The position numbers were made by a program, and so were the translations under genes. This document shows, one piece after another, positions 33,609 to 42,732 of a stretch of DNA of 64,000 nucleotides. The stretch covers positions 1,674,001 through 1,738,000 of the forward strand of contig CAVYMQ010000003.1 in NCBI GenBank assembly GCA_963769665.1, read 5' to 3'. The notes beneath the pieces are model-generated. The model saw only the letters and a list, made by a program, of their open reading frames with translations, was not told the origin of the DNA and made no database searches. The stretch is from JACCTU01 sp963769665 (lineage in GTDB: Bacteria > Actinomycetota > Thermoleophilia > Gaiellales > Gaiellaceae). Each line of letters opens with the position of its first letter. The first letter of the stretch is position 1.

Positions 33609-34682
33609 CTAGAGGCGCAGGACGATCGCGGCGGGGTCGTGGTCGGTGGCGTCGCCGCCGCGGCTTGTTCGCCGTTGGATGAACGCGCCTGTCTGCTTGC
33701 CGGCGAGGTCGGGCGAGAGCCAGATCTGGTCGAAGAGTTCGTAGTCGGTCCTGCCTTCGGCTCGGTAGCGGTGCGTCCAGGCTTTCGTTGTTGGCGGGGT
33801 AGGGTCGTTCGCCGGGTAGGGGCCGCCGGTCTCGTCCGGGTCGGTCAGCGCGTCGATTAGGCCGGCGTCACGCAAGGGCTTGAGCCGTGCTGTGTCCGGG
33901 CCGTCGTTCAGGTCGCCGACCACGACGAACGGTCCGGGGGGCGGACGCTCCCGGAGGATTGCGGCGATCGTTTCGGCCTGACGCTTGCGGCGCTGGTTGC
34001 CTTCGCGCTTCTCCTTCGCGTTCTTGGCCAGCTTGCTCTTGAGGTGGTTGACGTACACCGTCAGGAGGAGGCGCTGGCGGTTCTCGCTCAAGATGTCGAC
34101 CTCGAGCAGGTCGCGGGAGAACACCGGCTGTTCCTTGGGCCGGTTCTTGTAGGTGCGGTGCCGCCAAGAGGTGACGCTGCCGATCGGTAGCCGTGAGATG
34201 ACGCCGACGTCGATCAGGCGGTCGTCGTTGCCCTCGACGAGGACGAGATGGCGGTAGCCGGCGCGCCGCAGCCCGTGCGTCTCGACGAACTCGTCCAGGG
34301 CTTCGATGTTCTCGACCTCTTGAACGGCGAGTACGTCGACGTCGAGATCCTTGATTCGTTCGGCGAGCTTCTTCGTCGCCGCGGGCTTCTTCTTGTACAC
34401 GACGCGCCCGTCGTAAGGGTTCGTCCGCCACTTGATCCCCTCGGGGGTCAGGTTGCCTTCGATCACGATCTTGACGTCAGGGAGCCGGCGTCGCGCCGCC
34501 GGGGCGACGACCGGCCCCTCCTCGAGCCATGGGCGCTCGGGCTCGGCCGCCGTCGGGGTGCTCGCGGCTTCGGCGTTCGCAGGTGCCGGGGCACCCGTCG
34601 GCGGCGGTGCTGGGGCGTCGGCGTAGAGGTTCCAGCGGCCGAAGAGGTTGTTCAGGTTGAAGGTGGCGAGGCTGACGTCCAC
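33609..34682 (-). CDS. Endonuclease/exonuclease/phosphatase (EEP) family protein
   Basis: This 357-aa protein matches the EEP fold: ATFNLNNLFG at the start, LAVQEVENIEAL (metal Glu), VYVNHLKSKL, VVVGDLNDGPDT and TDHDPAAI at the end. It could be a nuclease or phosphoesterase. A Pro/Ala-rich insert (about 20-55) follows the first strand. No signal peptide is seen. The GTG at 34682 starts 8 bases after the heme peroxidase stop, implying co-expression. Confidence 0.85.
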   Translation of the reverse strand: MDVSLATFNLNNLFGRWNLYADAPAPPPTGAPAPANAEAASTPTAAEPERPWLEEGPVVAPAARRRLPDVKIVIEGNLTPEGIKWRTNPYDGRVVYKKKPAATKKLAERIKDLDVDVLAVQEVENIEALDEFVETHGLRRAGYRHLVLVEGNDDRLIDVGVISRLPIGSVTSWRHRTYKNRPKEQPVFSRDLLEVDILSENRQRLLLTVYVNHLKSKLAKNAKEKREGNQRRKRQAETIAAILRERPPPGPFVVVGDLNDGPDTARLKPLRDAGLIDALTDPDETGGPYPANDPTPPTTKAWTHRYRAEGRTDYELFDQIWLSPDLAGKQTGAFIQRRTSRGGDATDHDPAAIVLRL

Positions 34683-34690
34683 GGCCCGGG

Positions 34691-36208
34691 TCAGCTCGTG
34701 CCGAACGTGATCAGGTCGGGCATGCCGATGCGTCCGTCGCCGTCGGCGTCGGGGATCGTCGGTGTCCAGTTCGGATCGTGCGAGAACCAGCTGCGTGGGT
34801 CGAGCTCGAGCAGGCCGAGCAGAACCTCGGCGATCATGCGGCCGCCGGTCGGGCCGAGGTGTGCGCCGCCGCCCAGCTCGGACTCCTTGAGGATGTAGAA
34901 CCACAGCGGCGTCGGCTCCGGCGCGCCCAGCTCGTCGCCGGACAGAGGCTTCAGCTTGAGCGCCTTGGCGACGTCCTGCCCGGAGGGAAGCCCGAGCACC
35001 TGCCCGCGCTTGAGGTTTCGGAAGCCGAGCGATCCGCCCCCGTCGGGCAGGTCGAAGAGCCCGAGCGCGAGCTTGGCGTCGATCAGCCGGCTCGGCTGCG
35101 GGGTCGAGCCCGCGATCGGGAAGAAGAGCGACCAGTCGACCGTCCATTGCGACGGCAGCGGCCGGAAGCCGCGCAGGTCCTGGAACTCGTTCTGCAACGG
35201 CCCGGGGGAGAAGATCGGGCGGTCGGTGACCAGCGCCGAGAGGTTGTAGATGCCGCGCACCTGGCTGTGCCCGAAGCGGAAGGCGGCCGCCGAGAACTCG
35301 ACCGGCATGTAGGGCGAGGTCTTCGGGTTGTAGTGGGGGCGCTTGATGTTGGTGATGCGGCCGGCGTTGTCGAGGTCGCAGACCCGCTCGAAGGTTTCCT
35401 CGCCGACGGTTCGGCGCACGTAGTCGTGGGCGACGACCCATTGGTAGTGCCAGCGCACGCGCCGCTGCGTGTCGAAGAATCGGTCCTCGGCCGGAACCGC
35501 TGCGTCGCTTTCGACTTCGGCGGCGAACTTGTCGTGCAAGCGCAGGAAGAAGAGCTGCAGCTGCGAGACGATCGTGTTCTCGTCGTTGCGCGGGTCGCCG
35601 ATCAAGGCAGTCCCTTCCAGGTTCCGGGGCAGGTCGGCGTCGTTGTTGGCGTTCTGGCCGAGCAGCATGCGCATCCCGCCCAGGCCACGTCGATACTGGA
35701 ACGGTTCGTCGATCGGCCCGGAGCCGTAGATCGAGTCGAGATCGAACCGGGGCGAGCGGAAATCGATCAGCGCGTCGGGGTCGTTCTCGCGCTGCAAGGT
35801 CGAGGTCGGATCAAAGGTGATGTCGTGGTCGATGAACTGCCCCAGGTAGGTGTAGCCGGCCGAGATCGCCGGGTTGTCGAGGTTCTCGGGCGTGCCGCCC
35901 CACGAGCTCGGGGCGCTTGGCTCACGCATTTGCTCCGAGAGCGCCAGCAGGACGTCGTTCTCGAGCGGCGCCATTGGCGGCAGCCGCCGGAACATGCGCC
36001 CGAACCGGCCCTCGTTGATCGGTGAGCGCGAGACTCGCTTGGAGCCGCGCACCGGCAATTCACCATGCAGCCGGGCCGCCTCTCCCTGAGCAGAGACCGC
36101 GGGACCTGCAGGAGCAAGGATCGCGGCATCGCCCACCGCTCCCGGCTCAGCGCGGCTGCCAGGGCCAGAGGCCTCGGCAACGGTCAACTCCGGCTCGACC
36201 TGGGCCAT
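34691..36208 (-). CDS. Animal-type heme peroxidase with C-terminal EF-hand-like motif
   Basis: This 505-aa protein has the peroxidase-cyclooxygenase core: distal His128 in GQFIDHDITFD, the calcium/heme segment GDPRNDENTIVSQL (204-217), and proximal His314 in FRFGHSQVRG. The C terminus has DADGDGRIGMPDLI, a dockerin/EF-hand-like calcium loop. Bacterial members oxidise halides or organic substrates. There is no obvious signal peptide. It is upstream of the EEP gene in the same operon. Confidence 0.88.
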   Translation of the reverse strand: MAQVEPELTVAEASGPGSRAEPGAVGDAAILAPAGPAVSAQGEAARLHGELPVRGSKRVSRSPINEGRFGRMFRRLPPMAPLENDVLLALSEQMREPSAPSSWGGTPENLDNPAISAGYTYLGQFIDHDITFDPTSTLQRENDPDALIDFRSPRFDLDSIYGSGPIDEPFQYRRGLGGMRMLLGQNANNDADLPRNLEGTALIGDPRNDENTIVSQLQLFFLRLHDKFAAEVESDAAVPAEDRFFDTQRRVRWHYQWVVAHDYVRRTVGEETFERVCDLDNAGRITNIKRPHYNPKTSPYMPVEFSAAAFRFGHSQVRGIYNLSALVTDRPIFSPGPLQNEFQDLRGFRPLPSQWTVDWSLFFPIAGSTPQPSRLIDAKLALGLFDLPDGGGSLGFRNLKRGQVLGLPSGQDVAKALKLKPLSGDELGAPEPTPLWFYILKESELGGGAHLGPTGGRMIAEVLLGLLELDPRSWFSHDPNWTPTIPDADGDGRIGMPDLITFGTS

Positions 36209-36514
36209 GACTCCTCCTCCGTCGTATTACGGCGAGGCTACGACCCTTAGCTGCCGGTTGTCAACCCTCGCTACCACTGGCGGAGGCAACGGCGCGCGGT
36301 GCACCTGCTTGGGGTGGGGTGCCGTCGAGCACAGCACGATGCGCCACGACGACTCAAAGCCCGGAGTTTGCGCACTTCCGACCGCATCGGCCCATTGCAA
36401 CTTGTCAGCGGTTGTGTAATAGCTGTCTCGCCGGAAGTCAACAGCTGGATCGGGGTCCGGGGTTCGCCATCGGTTCCTGAGTACCGCTTCTTTCCGATCC
36501 GAGGAGGTTCGCGA
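36209..36514. other. No gene; upstream region of RHS gene
   Basis: The 306 bp contain the start region of the peroxidase operon on one side and the RHS promoter on the other. The long in-frame extension of the RHS reading frame here is Arg-rich and lacks a ribosome site, so I do not include it. Confidence 0.45.
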
Positions 36515-39500
36515 GTGCGGTCTGCGCTGCTCCCTACAGGTGTGCGTTCGTTGGTTACGCCGCTTCGCGTCTTCTGCCTGTGCGTTGCCTTGCTTGCTCT
36601 GTTGGGTCCGTCGTCGTTGACGCACCCTCGGTCGGCACGGGCGGCGACGGTACTCGGCGCGACGACCTACAACTCGAACACGACGTGGACGTTGGCCGGG
36701 AGTCCGTACATCTTGAACGGGGACGTGACGGTTTCCTCGGGGGTGAGGTTGACGATCGAGCCGGGCGTGATTGTCAAGGCGAACGGCGGCGGCCGCCAGC
36801 TGGTCGTGAATGGGACGTTGGACGCCGTTGGGACGTCGACGGCGCGGATCACGTTCACGTCCTACCAGGACGACGCGGCGGGTGGGGACAGCAACGGGGA
36901 CGGTGCCGCGACGAGCGGCGCGGCGGGGCAGTGGTACCGGATGCGCTTGCTCGGGAGTAGCGACCAAAACGCGCTGCGCTACGTCGACGTCCGCTATGGG
37001 GGCTTCACGATCACTGACAACAGCGCCGCGGTCGTCGACTTGAGCGGGGGTTGCGCGGAGGTCTCGATTAAGGACTCAACGATCAAGACGAATGTGAGTC
37101 CGGCGTTTCGGGCGATGCCGTCGGGTTCATGTGCGCCCGGTGGTGTGATCGAGCGGACGACGATCGAGAGCAACGGTGCCGGCGCGGTCGCCGTCGATGG
37201 GTGGGTCGACGTCGACGAGAGCACGATCAAGAACAACACCCGGCAGGGCTTCTACTTCGGTTCCTCGCTTGGCTACACGGGCCTGGCCTCATCGGTGACC
37301 GATAGCGAGATCACCGGGAACAGCCACGGGATTTACATCTTGATGGACTCGGACGTGAATGTGGCGTACTGGCCGCGCGGGAACCGAAACAACATCTACG
37401 ACAACACCTCCGAAGAGCTCTGGACCTTCGAGGCGAAGCGTACGGCGGACTGGCGGCACAACTACTGGGGCGAACAAGTCGAGTACCGCCCGAACGCCGC
37501 GGGCTGCCAGACGACCAATCTGTTGTCGTTTGGCCGGCTGCACTACCACTCCTCGCAGGGGCTGTTCGCGACGGGGCCGATCAACGGCTCGGCCTATGCG
37601 GCGGGTGCGGACTTCTGCCACTACGACTCCGTGAACATCGGCGGGCTGGAGTTCTCGCCATTCAAGTTCGACCCGACGCCGCCGCTGCCAGCCGCCCAGT
37701 CACTCGGTGGGTCGCTCGCGGTCAACACGAGTGCCCTTGTCTCCGACCCCGTGAACAGCGCGACCGGGAGTTTCACGCACTCGGTCAGCGACCTGTCCTT
37801 GCCGGGTGTTGGAGTGACGTTCGCGTTCGCCCGCTTCTACAACTCGCTCGATCCGGCGGTTGGTTCCCTCGGCCAGGGCTGGACACACAGCTACGCAGCG
37901 TCACTCAGCTTCGACAGCTGGGGGAACGCTACCGCTCGTGCCGGCGACGGACAACAGCTGGTCTTCCTCAAGAACAGCGATGGGAGCTTCACCGCGCAAG
38001 CAGGTGGCCGCTCGAAGTTGGACGCCGTCACTGGCGGCCACGAGCTGATCACGAACGACCAATTGCACTATTTGTTCAACAGCTCGGGCAAGCTGACCTC
38101 GCTGCGCGACCGAAACGAGCAAGGGCTCGCTTTCGGCTACGACGGGAGCGGACGCCTGGCCACGATCACCGACGAAGCAGCCCGCGAAGCGACGCTGACC
38201 TACGACGGCTCCAGTCGGCTGATCGAAGTCGAGGTGCCAGACGGGCGAAGCGTCAGTTTTGTGTACACGAGCGGACGACTCACCTCCGTGACGGATGTGC
38301 GCGGCAAGGTCTGGACGTACGTCTACGAGAGCAAGGGCCTGCTCGAGAAGGAGATCGACCCGCTCACGCACACGGTCTTCCGGAACGTCTACGGCGCGGA
38401 CGGACGCGTGATCGAGCAGTACGACGCGCTGAATAACAAGACCACGTTCGCCTGGAACGCGGCGACGCAGACGCTGACCGCGACCGACGCGCGAAACAAT
38501 GCGTGGAAGGATGTCTACGACGGCAACCTGCTCAAGAAGCGGATCGACCCGCTCAATCACGAGACCGAGTACGCCTACGACAGCGACTTCAACCTGACAA
38601 GTGTCACCGACGCGCGCGACAAGACGACCACGATGACCTACGACAGTGACGGGAACCTGCTCATCCGCACTGCGCCCTCGCCGCTCTCCTACGAAGAAAC
38701 CTTCACCTACAACGCGCTGAACGACCTGACCTCCTACGAGGACGGTCGTGGCAATTCGACAACGCTCGGTTACGACGGTGATGGCAACCTGACCACGATC
38801 ACCGCGCCAGGCAGCATCGTCACGACCCTGGGCCGTGATCCCGGCGGCACGGGTTTGCTCGTCAGCGTGACCGACCCGCGGTCGAAGACGACCGAGTTCG
38901 AGCACGACAGCGCCGGCAACCTGATCGAGATTGAGACGCCGCTGGGGAAGCGGCAGACCGCGACCTACGACAGCGCAGGACGGGTGATCTCGGTCGTTGA
39001 TCCACGTGGGAACGAAAGCGGGATCGATCCCGACGACTACCGCACCACTGTCACGTACAACGCAGCCGGCAGCCCGCTAACCGTGACCGACCCACTGAGC
39101 AACGTCACGACCTGGGCCTACGACGACGCGGGCCGCCTGACCAGCATCGTCGACGCGCGGACGAAGACGATCGGCTACACGTACGACAACGCCAATCGGC
39201 TGATCACGGTTACGGCCCCCGGGAGCACGACGACGAGCTACGCATACGACACGGTGGGCAACCTGACCAGTCGTACCGACGCCAAGAGCCACACAACGAC
39301 CTTCACCTACGACGCGGCGAACAGGCCGAGCGTGGTCACGAACCCGCTGAGTAAGAGCTGGGCCTACGAATATGACGCGAACGGCAACCTGATTGAGCTG
39401 ACCGATGCCGCGAGCGACACGACCGAGTACGCCTACGACGCGCTCAACCGGCTGACCTCGATCGATTACTCCGACAGTACCCCGGACGTCGACTACAGCT

Positions 39501-41251
39501 ACGACGCAAACAGCAACCGAACCGAGATGAACGACGGCGCCGGGAGCATCAGCTACGTCTATGACTCCCTCAACCGCCTCACGGAGACAACGCGTGGCTC
39601 GAACAGCTTCGAGTACGACTACGACGCCGCCAGCAACCTCACGGAGCGCACCTATCCGGGCGCCCGGCTGACGACGTACACCTATGACGACGACTCGCGG
39701 CTCGCCACGGTCAGCAGCAACAGCCTGCTGACCAGCTACTTCTACGACGCAGCCGCGAACCTGATCGAGACAGAACTCCCGAGTGGCAACGGTTACACCG
39801 AGACGCGCAGCTACGACGAGGCCGGACGCGTCACCGAAGTCCGCAACGAAAAGAGCGGGGTCGCGCTCTCCTACGCCCAGTACGCGTACAACGCTGTCGG
39901 TAACCCCACCCAAATCACCACCACCGCAGGTGCGACGACCTACGGCTACGACGACCTGAACCGTGTTACCAGCGCCAGCGGCGGCGGGCTCAGCCTCAGC
40001 TACGCCTACGACAACGTCGGCAACCGCAGCAGCGAAACCCGCACAGCCGGCACCACCACCTACACCTACAACAACGGCGACCAACTGACCCAAACCAGCG
40101 GGCCAGGCGGCACCGTCAGCTACGGCTACGACGACAACGGCAACCAAACCACAGCCGGCAGCCGCACCTTCAGCTACGACCTCGCAGGACGACTCACCTC
40201 AACCACACTTTCCTCGACGACGACGACCTACGCCTACGACGGCGACGGCGTCCGTCTCAACTCCGCGACCGGTAGCCAAACGACCAACTACCTCTGGGAC
40301 GTCAACAACGGGTTGCCGCAACTCGCGTTGGAGCGCGACGGCAGCGGCAGCACCTTGCGCAGCTACCTCCAGGGGCTCGGCCCGGTTTCCCTGACCGATG
40401 GCTCGCAGACCTCCTACTACCACCGCGACGCACTGGGCAGCATCGTCAACGTCACTTCCAGCACGGGCGCAACGCAGTGGACGCACAGCTACGAACCGTT
40501 CGGCACCGCTAACACGAGCACCCAGAACGACCCCGGTGCTCCAGTGAACCCACTTCGCTTCGCAGGCGAGCAGCTCGATGGGACCGGCCTGTACCACCTT
40601 CGCGCCCGCCAATACGACCCCGGCACCGGCCGCTTCACCGCTACCGACCCGCTCCCTCCCAACGCCGCAGCTCCCGGCATCTCGGCTTATGCCTACGCCG
40701 ACAACACGCCGACCGCACTCGTCGACCCGAGTGGCATGGGAGCAATCTGGGCATGGGAAGACGCTGCCCGAGCAGATAACCACTGCGGCGGATCAGCCAG
40801 CGCCGGAGACATTCAATGCGCTCTCGCGTGGTTCGATAAGTGGGTCAATGGCTGCGTGAAGTCACCGGTGTGTCTCGCCCAGGTCGCCATGACCATATGG
40901 GGACCCGGCAAATTCCTCAAAGGCGCAAAGATGCTTCGCGGCGCCACCGAGGGTGTCGATGACTATGTCAATCTTGCGAGTCGTGCTCGAACCAATCACA
41001 TCCTCTACGGCGACGCGACCGGTGGGGGCCACCTGTGGCCCGGCCTGCCCAACAAGACATCGTTTCCCAAGGGCTGGTCAGGCGACCGGATCATGCACGA
41101 AATTTCCGACATTGCAACGGATCCTGCTTCGCGGCTTATCGGGCACCAGGGAGCGCGTAGTGTTGTGGAGGGGACCCGCGGCGGCGTTACGATTCGTGTG
41201 GTAACTGACTGGATAGACATAATCACTGGCTATCCCGTTCGAGGCAGATGA
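36515..41251 (+). CDS. Secreted RHS-repeat protein with C-terminal EndoU toxin domain
   Basis: About 1578 aa. GTG 36515 follows GAGGAGG by 7 bases and opens a signal peptide (hydrophobic VFCLCVALLALLG). Then come a right-handed beta-helix-like region (to about residue 390), a DUF6531-like entry (LVSDPVNSATGSFTHS), about thirty YD/RHS repeats (YDGSGRLATIT and relatives), and the RHS core end (ARQYDPGTGRFTATDPL). The last ~90 residues hold RTNHILYGDATGGGHLW, the signature of bacterial EndoU nucleases. RHS cages deliver such toxins to competitors. The stop overlaps the immunity gene (ATGA). Confidence 0.9.
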   Translation: MRSALLPTGVRSLVTPLRVFCLCVALLALLGPSSLTHPRSARAATVLGATTYNSNTTWTLAGSPYILNGDVTVSSGVRLTIEPGVIVKANGGGRQLVVNGTLDAVGTSTARITFTSYQDDAAGGDSNGDGAATSGAAGQWYRMRLLGSSDQNALRYVDVRYGGFTITDNSAAVVDLSGGCAEVSIKDSTIKTNVSPAFRAMPSGSCAPGGVIERTTIESNGAGAVAVDGWVDVDESTIKNNTRQGFYFGSSLGYTGLASSVTDSEITGNSHGIYILMDSDVNVAYWPRGNRNNIYDNTSEELWTFEAKRTADWRHNYWGEQVEYRPNAAGCQTTNLLSFGRLHYHSSQGLFATGPINGSAYAAGADFCHYDSVNIGGLEFSPFKFDPTPPLPAAQSLGGSLAVNTSALVSDPVNSATGSFTHSVSDLSLPGVGVTFAFARFYNSLDPAVGSLGQGWTHSYAASLSFDSWGNATARAGDGQQLVFLKNSDGSFTAQAGGRSKLDAVTGGHELITNDQLHYLFNSSGKLTSLRDRNEQGLAFGYDGSGRLATITDEAAREATLTYDGSSRLIEVEVPDGRSVSFVYTSGRLTSVTDVRGKVWTYVYESKGLLEKEIDPLTHTVFRNVYGADGRVIEQYDALNNKTTFAWNAATQTLTATDARNNAWKDVYDGNLLKKRIDPLNHETEYAYDSDFNLTSVTDARDKTTTMTYDSDGNLLIRTAPSPLSYEETFTYNALNDLTSYEDGRGNSTTLGYDGDGNLTTITAPGSIVTTLGRDPGGTGLLVSVTDPRSKTTEFEHDSAGNLIEIETPLGKRQTATYDSAGRVISVVDPRGNESGIDPDDYRTTVTYNAAGSPLTVTDPLSNVTTWAYDDAGRLTSIVDARTKTIGYTYDNANRLITVTAPGSTTTSYAYDTVGNLTSRTDAKSHTTTFTYDAANRPSVVTNPLSKSWAYEYDANGNLIELTDAASDTTEYAYDALNRLTSIDYSDSTPDVDYSYDANSNRTEMNDGAGSISYVYDSLNRLTETTRGSNSFEYDYDAASNLTERTYPGARLTTYTYDDDSRLATVSSNSLLTSYFYDAAANLIETELPSGNGYTETRSYDEAGRVTEVRNEKSGVALSYAQYAYNAVGNPTQITTTAGATTYGYDDLNRVTSASGGGLSLSYAYDNVGNRSSETRTAGTTTYTYNNGDQLTQTSGPGGTVSYGYDDNGNQTTAGSRTFSYDLAGRLTSTTLSSTTTTYAYDGDGVRLNSATGSQTTNYLWDVNNGLPQLALERDGSGSTLRSYLQGLGPVSLTDGSQTSYYHRDALGSIVNVTSSTGATQWTHSYEPFGTANTSTQNDPGAPVNPLRFAGEQLDGTGLYHLRARQYDPGTGRFTATDPLPPNAAAPGISAYAYADNTPTALVDPSGMGAIWAWEDAARADNHCGGSASAGDIQCALAWFDKWVNGCVKSPVCLAQVAMTIWGPGKFLKGAKMLRGATEGVDDYVNLASRARTNHILYGDATGGGHLWPGLPNKTSFPKGWSGDRIMHEISDIATDPASRLIGHQGARSVVEGTRGGVTIRVVTDWIDIITGYPVRGR

Positions 41252-41550
41252 CGAAGAGAATGTCTGACCGGCATCCGGACGAGTATTACCGCGAGCTTGA
41301 AGCTCGTCTCGGCGCGCTTGTCCCACTCGTCGCCTCATCGCTGCCACCCAGAGTTCTCGACTCATACAGGGAGTACTTGGATGCCGGCGAGTACGGACTT
41401 GCGGTGGAGGTCGCCGCCGACGCGCTAGCGGGGGTTCCCATCGAGGAGCCGAGCCGTGAGCTCGCGCGAGCTCTGCTTCCTGAGGCCGAGACAATGAGCC
41501 TTGAATCCGCGATCGACGAACTCCGCACGTTGGCAGAGAGCCAAGCGTGA
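41248..41550 (+). CDS. MafI-like immunity protein
   Basis: This 100-aa all-helical acidic protein starts on the ATGA overlap with the RHS-EndoU stop. The pattern LLxxGEYGLAVEVAADAL (about 45-65) matches the MafI-type immunity family that pairs with EndoU-tipped toxins. It should bind and block the EndoU domain in the cytosol. Confidence 0.8.
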   Translation: MTKRMSDRHPDEYYRELEARLGALVPLVASSLPPRVLDSYREYLDAGEYGLAVEVAADALAGVPIEEPSRELARALLPEAETMSLESAIDELRTLAESQA

Positions 41551-41663
41551 GGTAGCCAGGGGTCGGCCAGGCGCTCGGCGGTAACGCCGTTCCTCAGCCC
41601 CGGACTCGATGGCTCCTGCGCCTCTTTTTAGTGTGATCGACGCGATACAGCTTGAATGACAAG

Positions 41664-42233
41664 ATGACCGAAGTGACGATTCGCGAGTGCCCGCTCGGTC
41701 AGCTCCAAGTACTTGGTCTTGATGGACCGATCAAAGGTCGCGCGCGTGACGTCGCCTTCGAGATTGAAGTGGGTGGGAGCCCTGAACGACTCTTTCCGAT
41801 GCTCGCCCGGTTGGCCTCGAAGGAGGTCGACTTTGGCGTAGTGCGCGCAGATTCTTCGCTCACACTCTCTGTTGACCGCGACGTCGCGCCGATGTTGACT
41901 GCCCGTGAGAGAGCCAGGCGCATGATCTTTGGTTCGGAGCAGTACGGTATTTATCGATCAGTCGATGATGCGTTGGCGTTCTTAGCCGCAGGCTGGAACG
42001 GCCGGCTCGCACTGCTCCAACTTTTCCCGTGTACGGCATCTGGCCCACCAGACTGGCGCCAGATGGGTCGTGACGATGTACTGGCGTTCCTGGCCCACAG
42101 CCCCTATCTCGTCGCTTGCGCAGAGGATGGCGACTTCGCTCACGTTGTCCCGCTTACCATGGCAGCACAGGAAGTGCGGCAAGTTTTCGATCAGGAAGGT
42201 GCCAAGAACGCAATGCCAATCCGCTACGCGTAG
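41664..42233 (+). CDS. Hypothetical protein, possible second immunity factor
   Basis: This 189-aa soluble protein has no recognisable family. ATG 41664 is chosen; an upstream TTG is possible. Its position downstream of a toxin/immunity pair fits an orphan immunity gene left by toxin-tip exchange, but nothing in the sequence proves it. Confidence 0.55.
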   Translation: MTEVTIRECPLGQLQVLGLDGPIKGRARDVAFEIEVGGSPERLFPMLARLASKEVDFGVVRADSSLTLSVDRDVAPMLTARERARRMIFGSEQYGIYRSVDDALAFLAAGWNGRLALLQLFPCTASGPPDWRQMGRDDVLAFLAHSPYLVACAEDGDFAHVVPLTMAAQEVRQVFDQEGAKNAMPIRYA

Positions 42234-42342
42234 GTGCCAAACGGGTCGTCGTGCATCACCACCGGACGCACATCGGAAAGTTCAGGAGTCGGGGGCGTCA
42301 ATTCCCCGTGACTGGGGTCGAGTTGTCCCGAGTCTCGATCCC

Positions 42343-42633
42343 ATGAGCTCACCAAACCAATTTGAGGTGGATGCGTTCGCCCTGGTCCAGGCCGAGGTCG
42401 CGAAAGCCTTGCCCGATATTCAGAGTCGAGGACTCGAACTCGGCTCCCTTGAGGTGTCACGACAAGGCGACGGCAGAGGGTATGAGTCCGAACTAGTGAT
42501 CTATGTGTATCGAGATGGACAGATCTGTAATGCGTTAGAGACCCACGTATGGTGTAACGGCCGCCCTGCAGCAACTCTCGAACAACTCCGCGAGTGGTTC
42601 CGCACAGAGTTGTCCACTCTCAACTGCGAATAG
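42343..42633 (+). CDS. Small hypothetical protein
   Basis: This 96-aa protein has alternating strands and a predicted alpha/beta core (ESELVIYVYRDGQICNALE). ATG 42343 lacks a strong ribosome site. It may belong to the immunity-gene series after the RHS gene. Confidence 0.5.
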   Translation: MSSPNQFEVDAFALVQAEVAKALPDIQSRGLELGSLEVSRQGDGRGYESELVIYVYRDGQICNALETHVWCNGRPAATLEQLREWFRTELSTLNCE

Positions 42634-42732
42634 AAGCTGTCGACATCCCAAACGACTGTGACCGCCTTGCGGTGAAGCCTCCCTGAGCTGCGGATACGCG
42701 ATCCCTATGCTCCGGTGGCCCTGCGTGTGTAT

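Noticed and set aside
35442..36298. N-terminal extension of the RHS frame to 36299
   Set aside because: The extra residues are Arg-rich and without a ribosome site, while GTG 36515 has GAGGAGG and opens a signal peptide.
37901..40147. Long minus-strand open frames inside the RHS gene
   Set aside because: They mirror the YD repeats of the plus-strand gene, have Val/Arg-rich repetitive composition and no ribosome site. They arise from the repeat and GC content.
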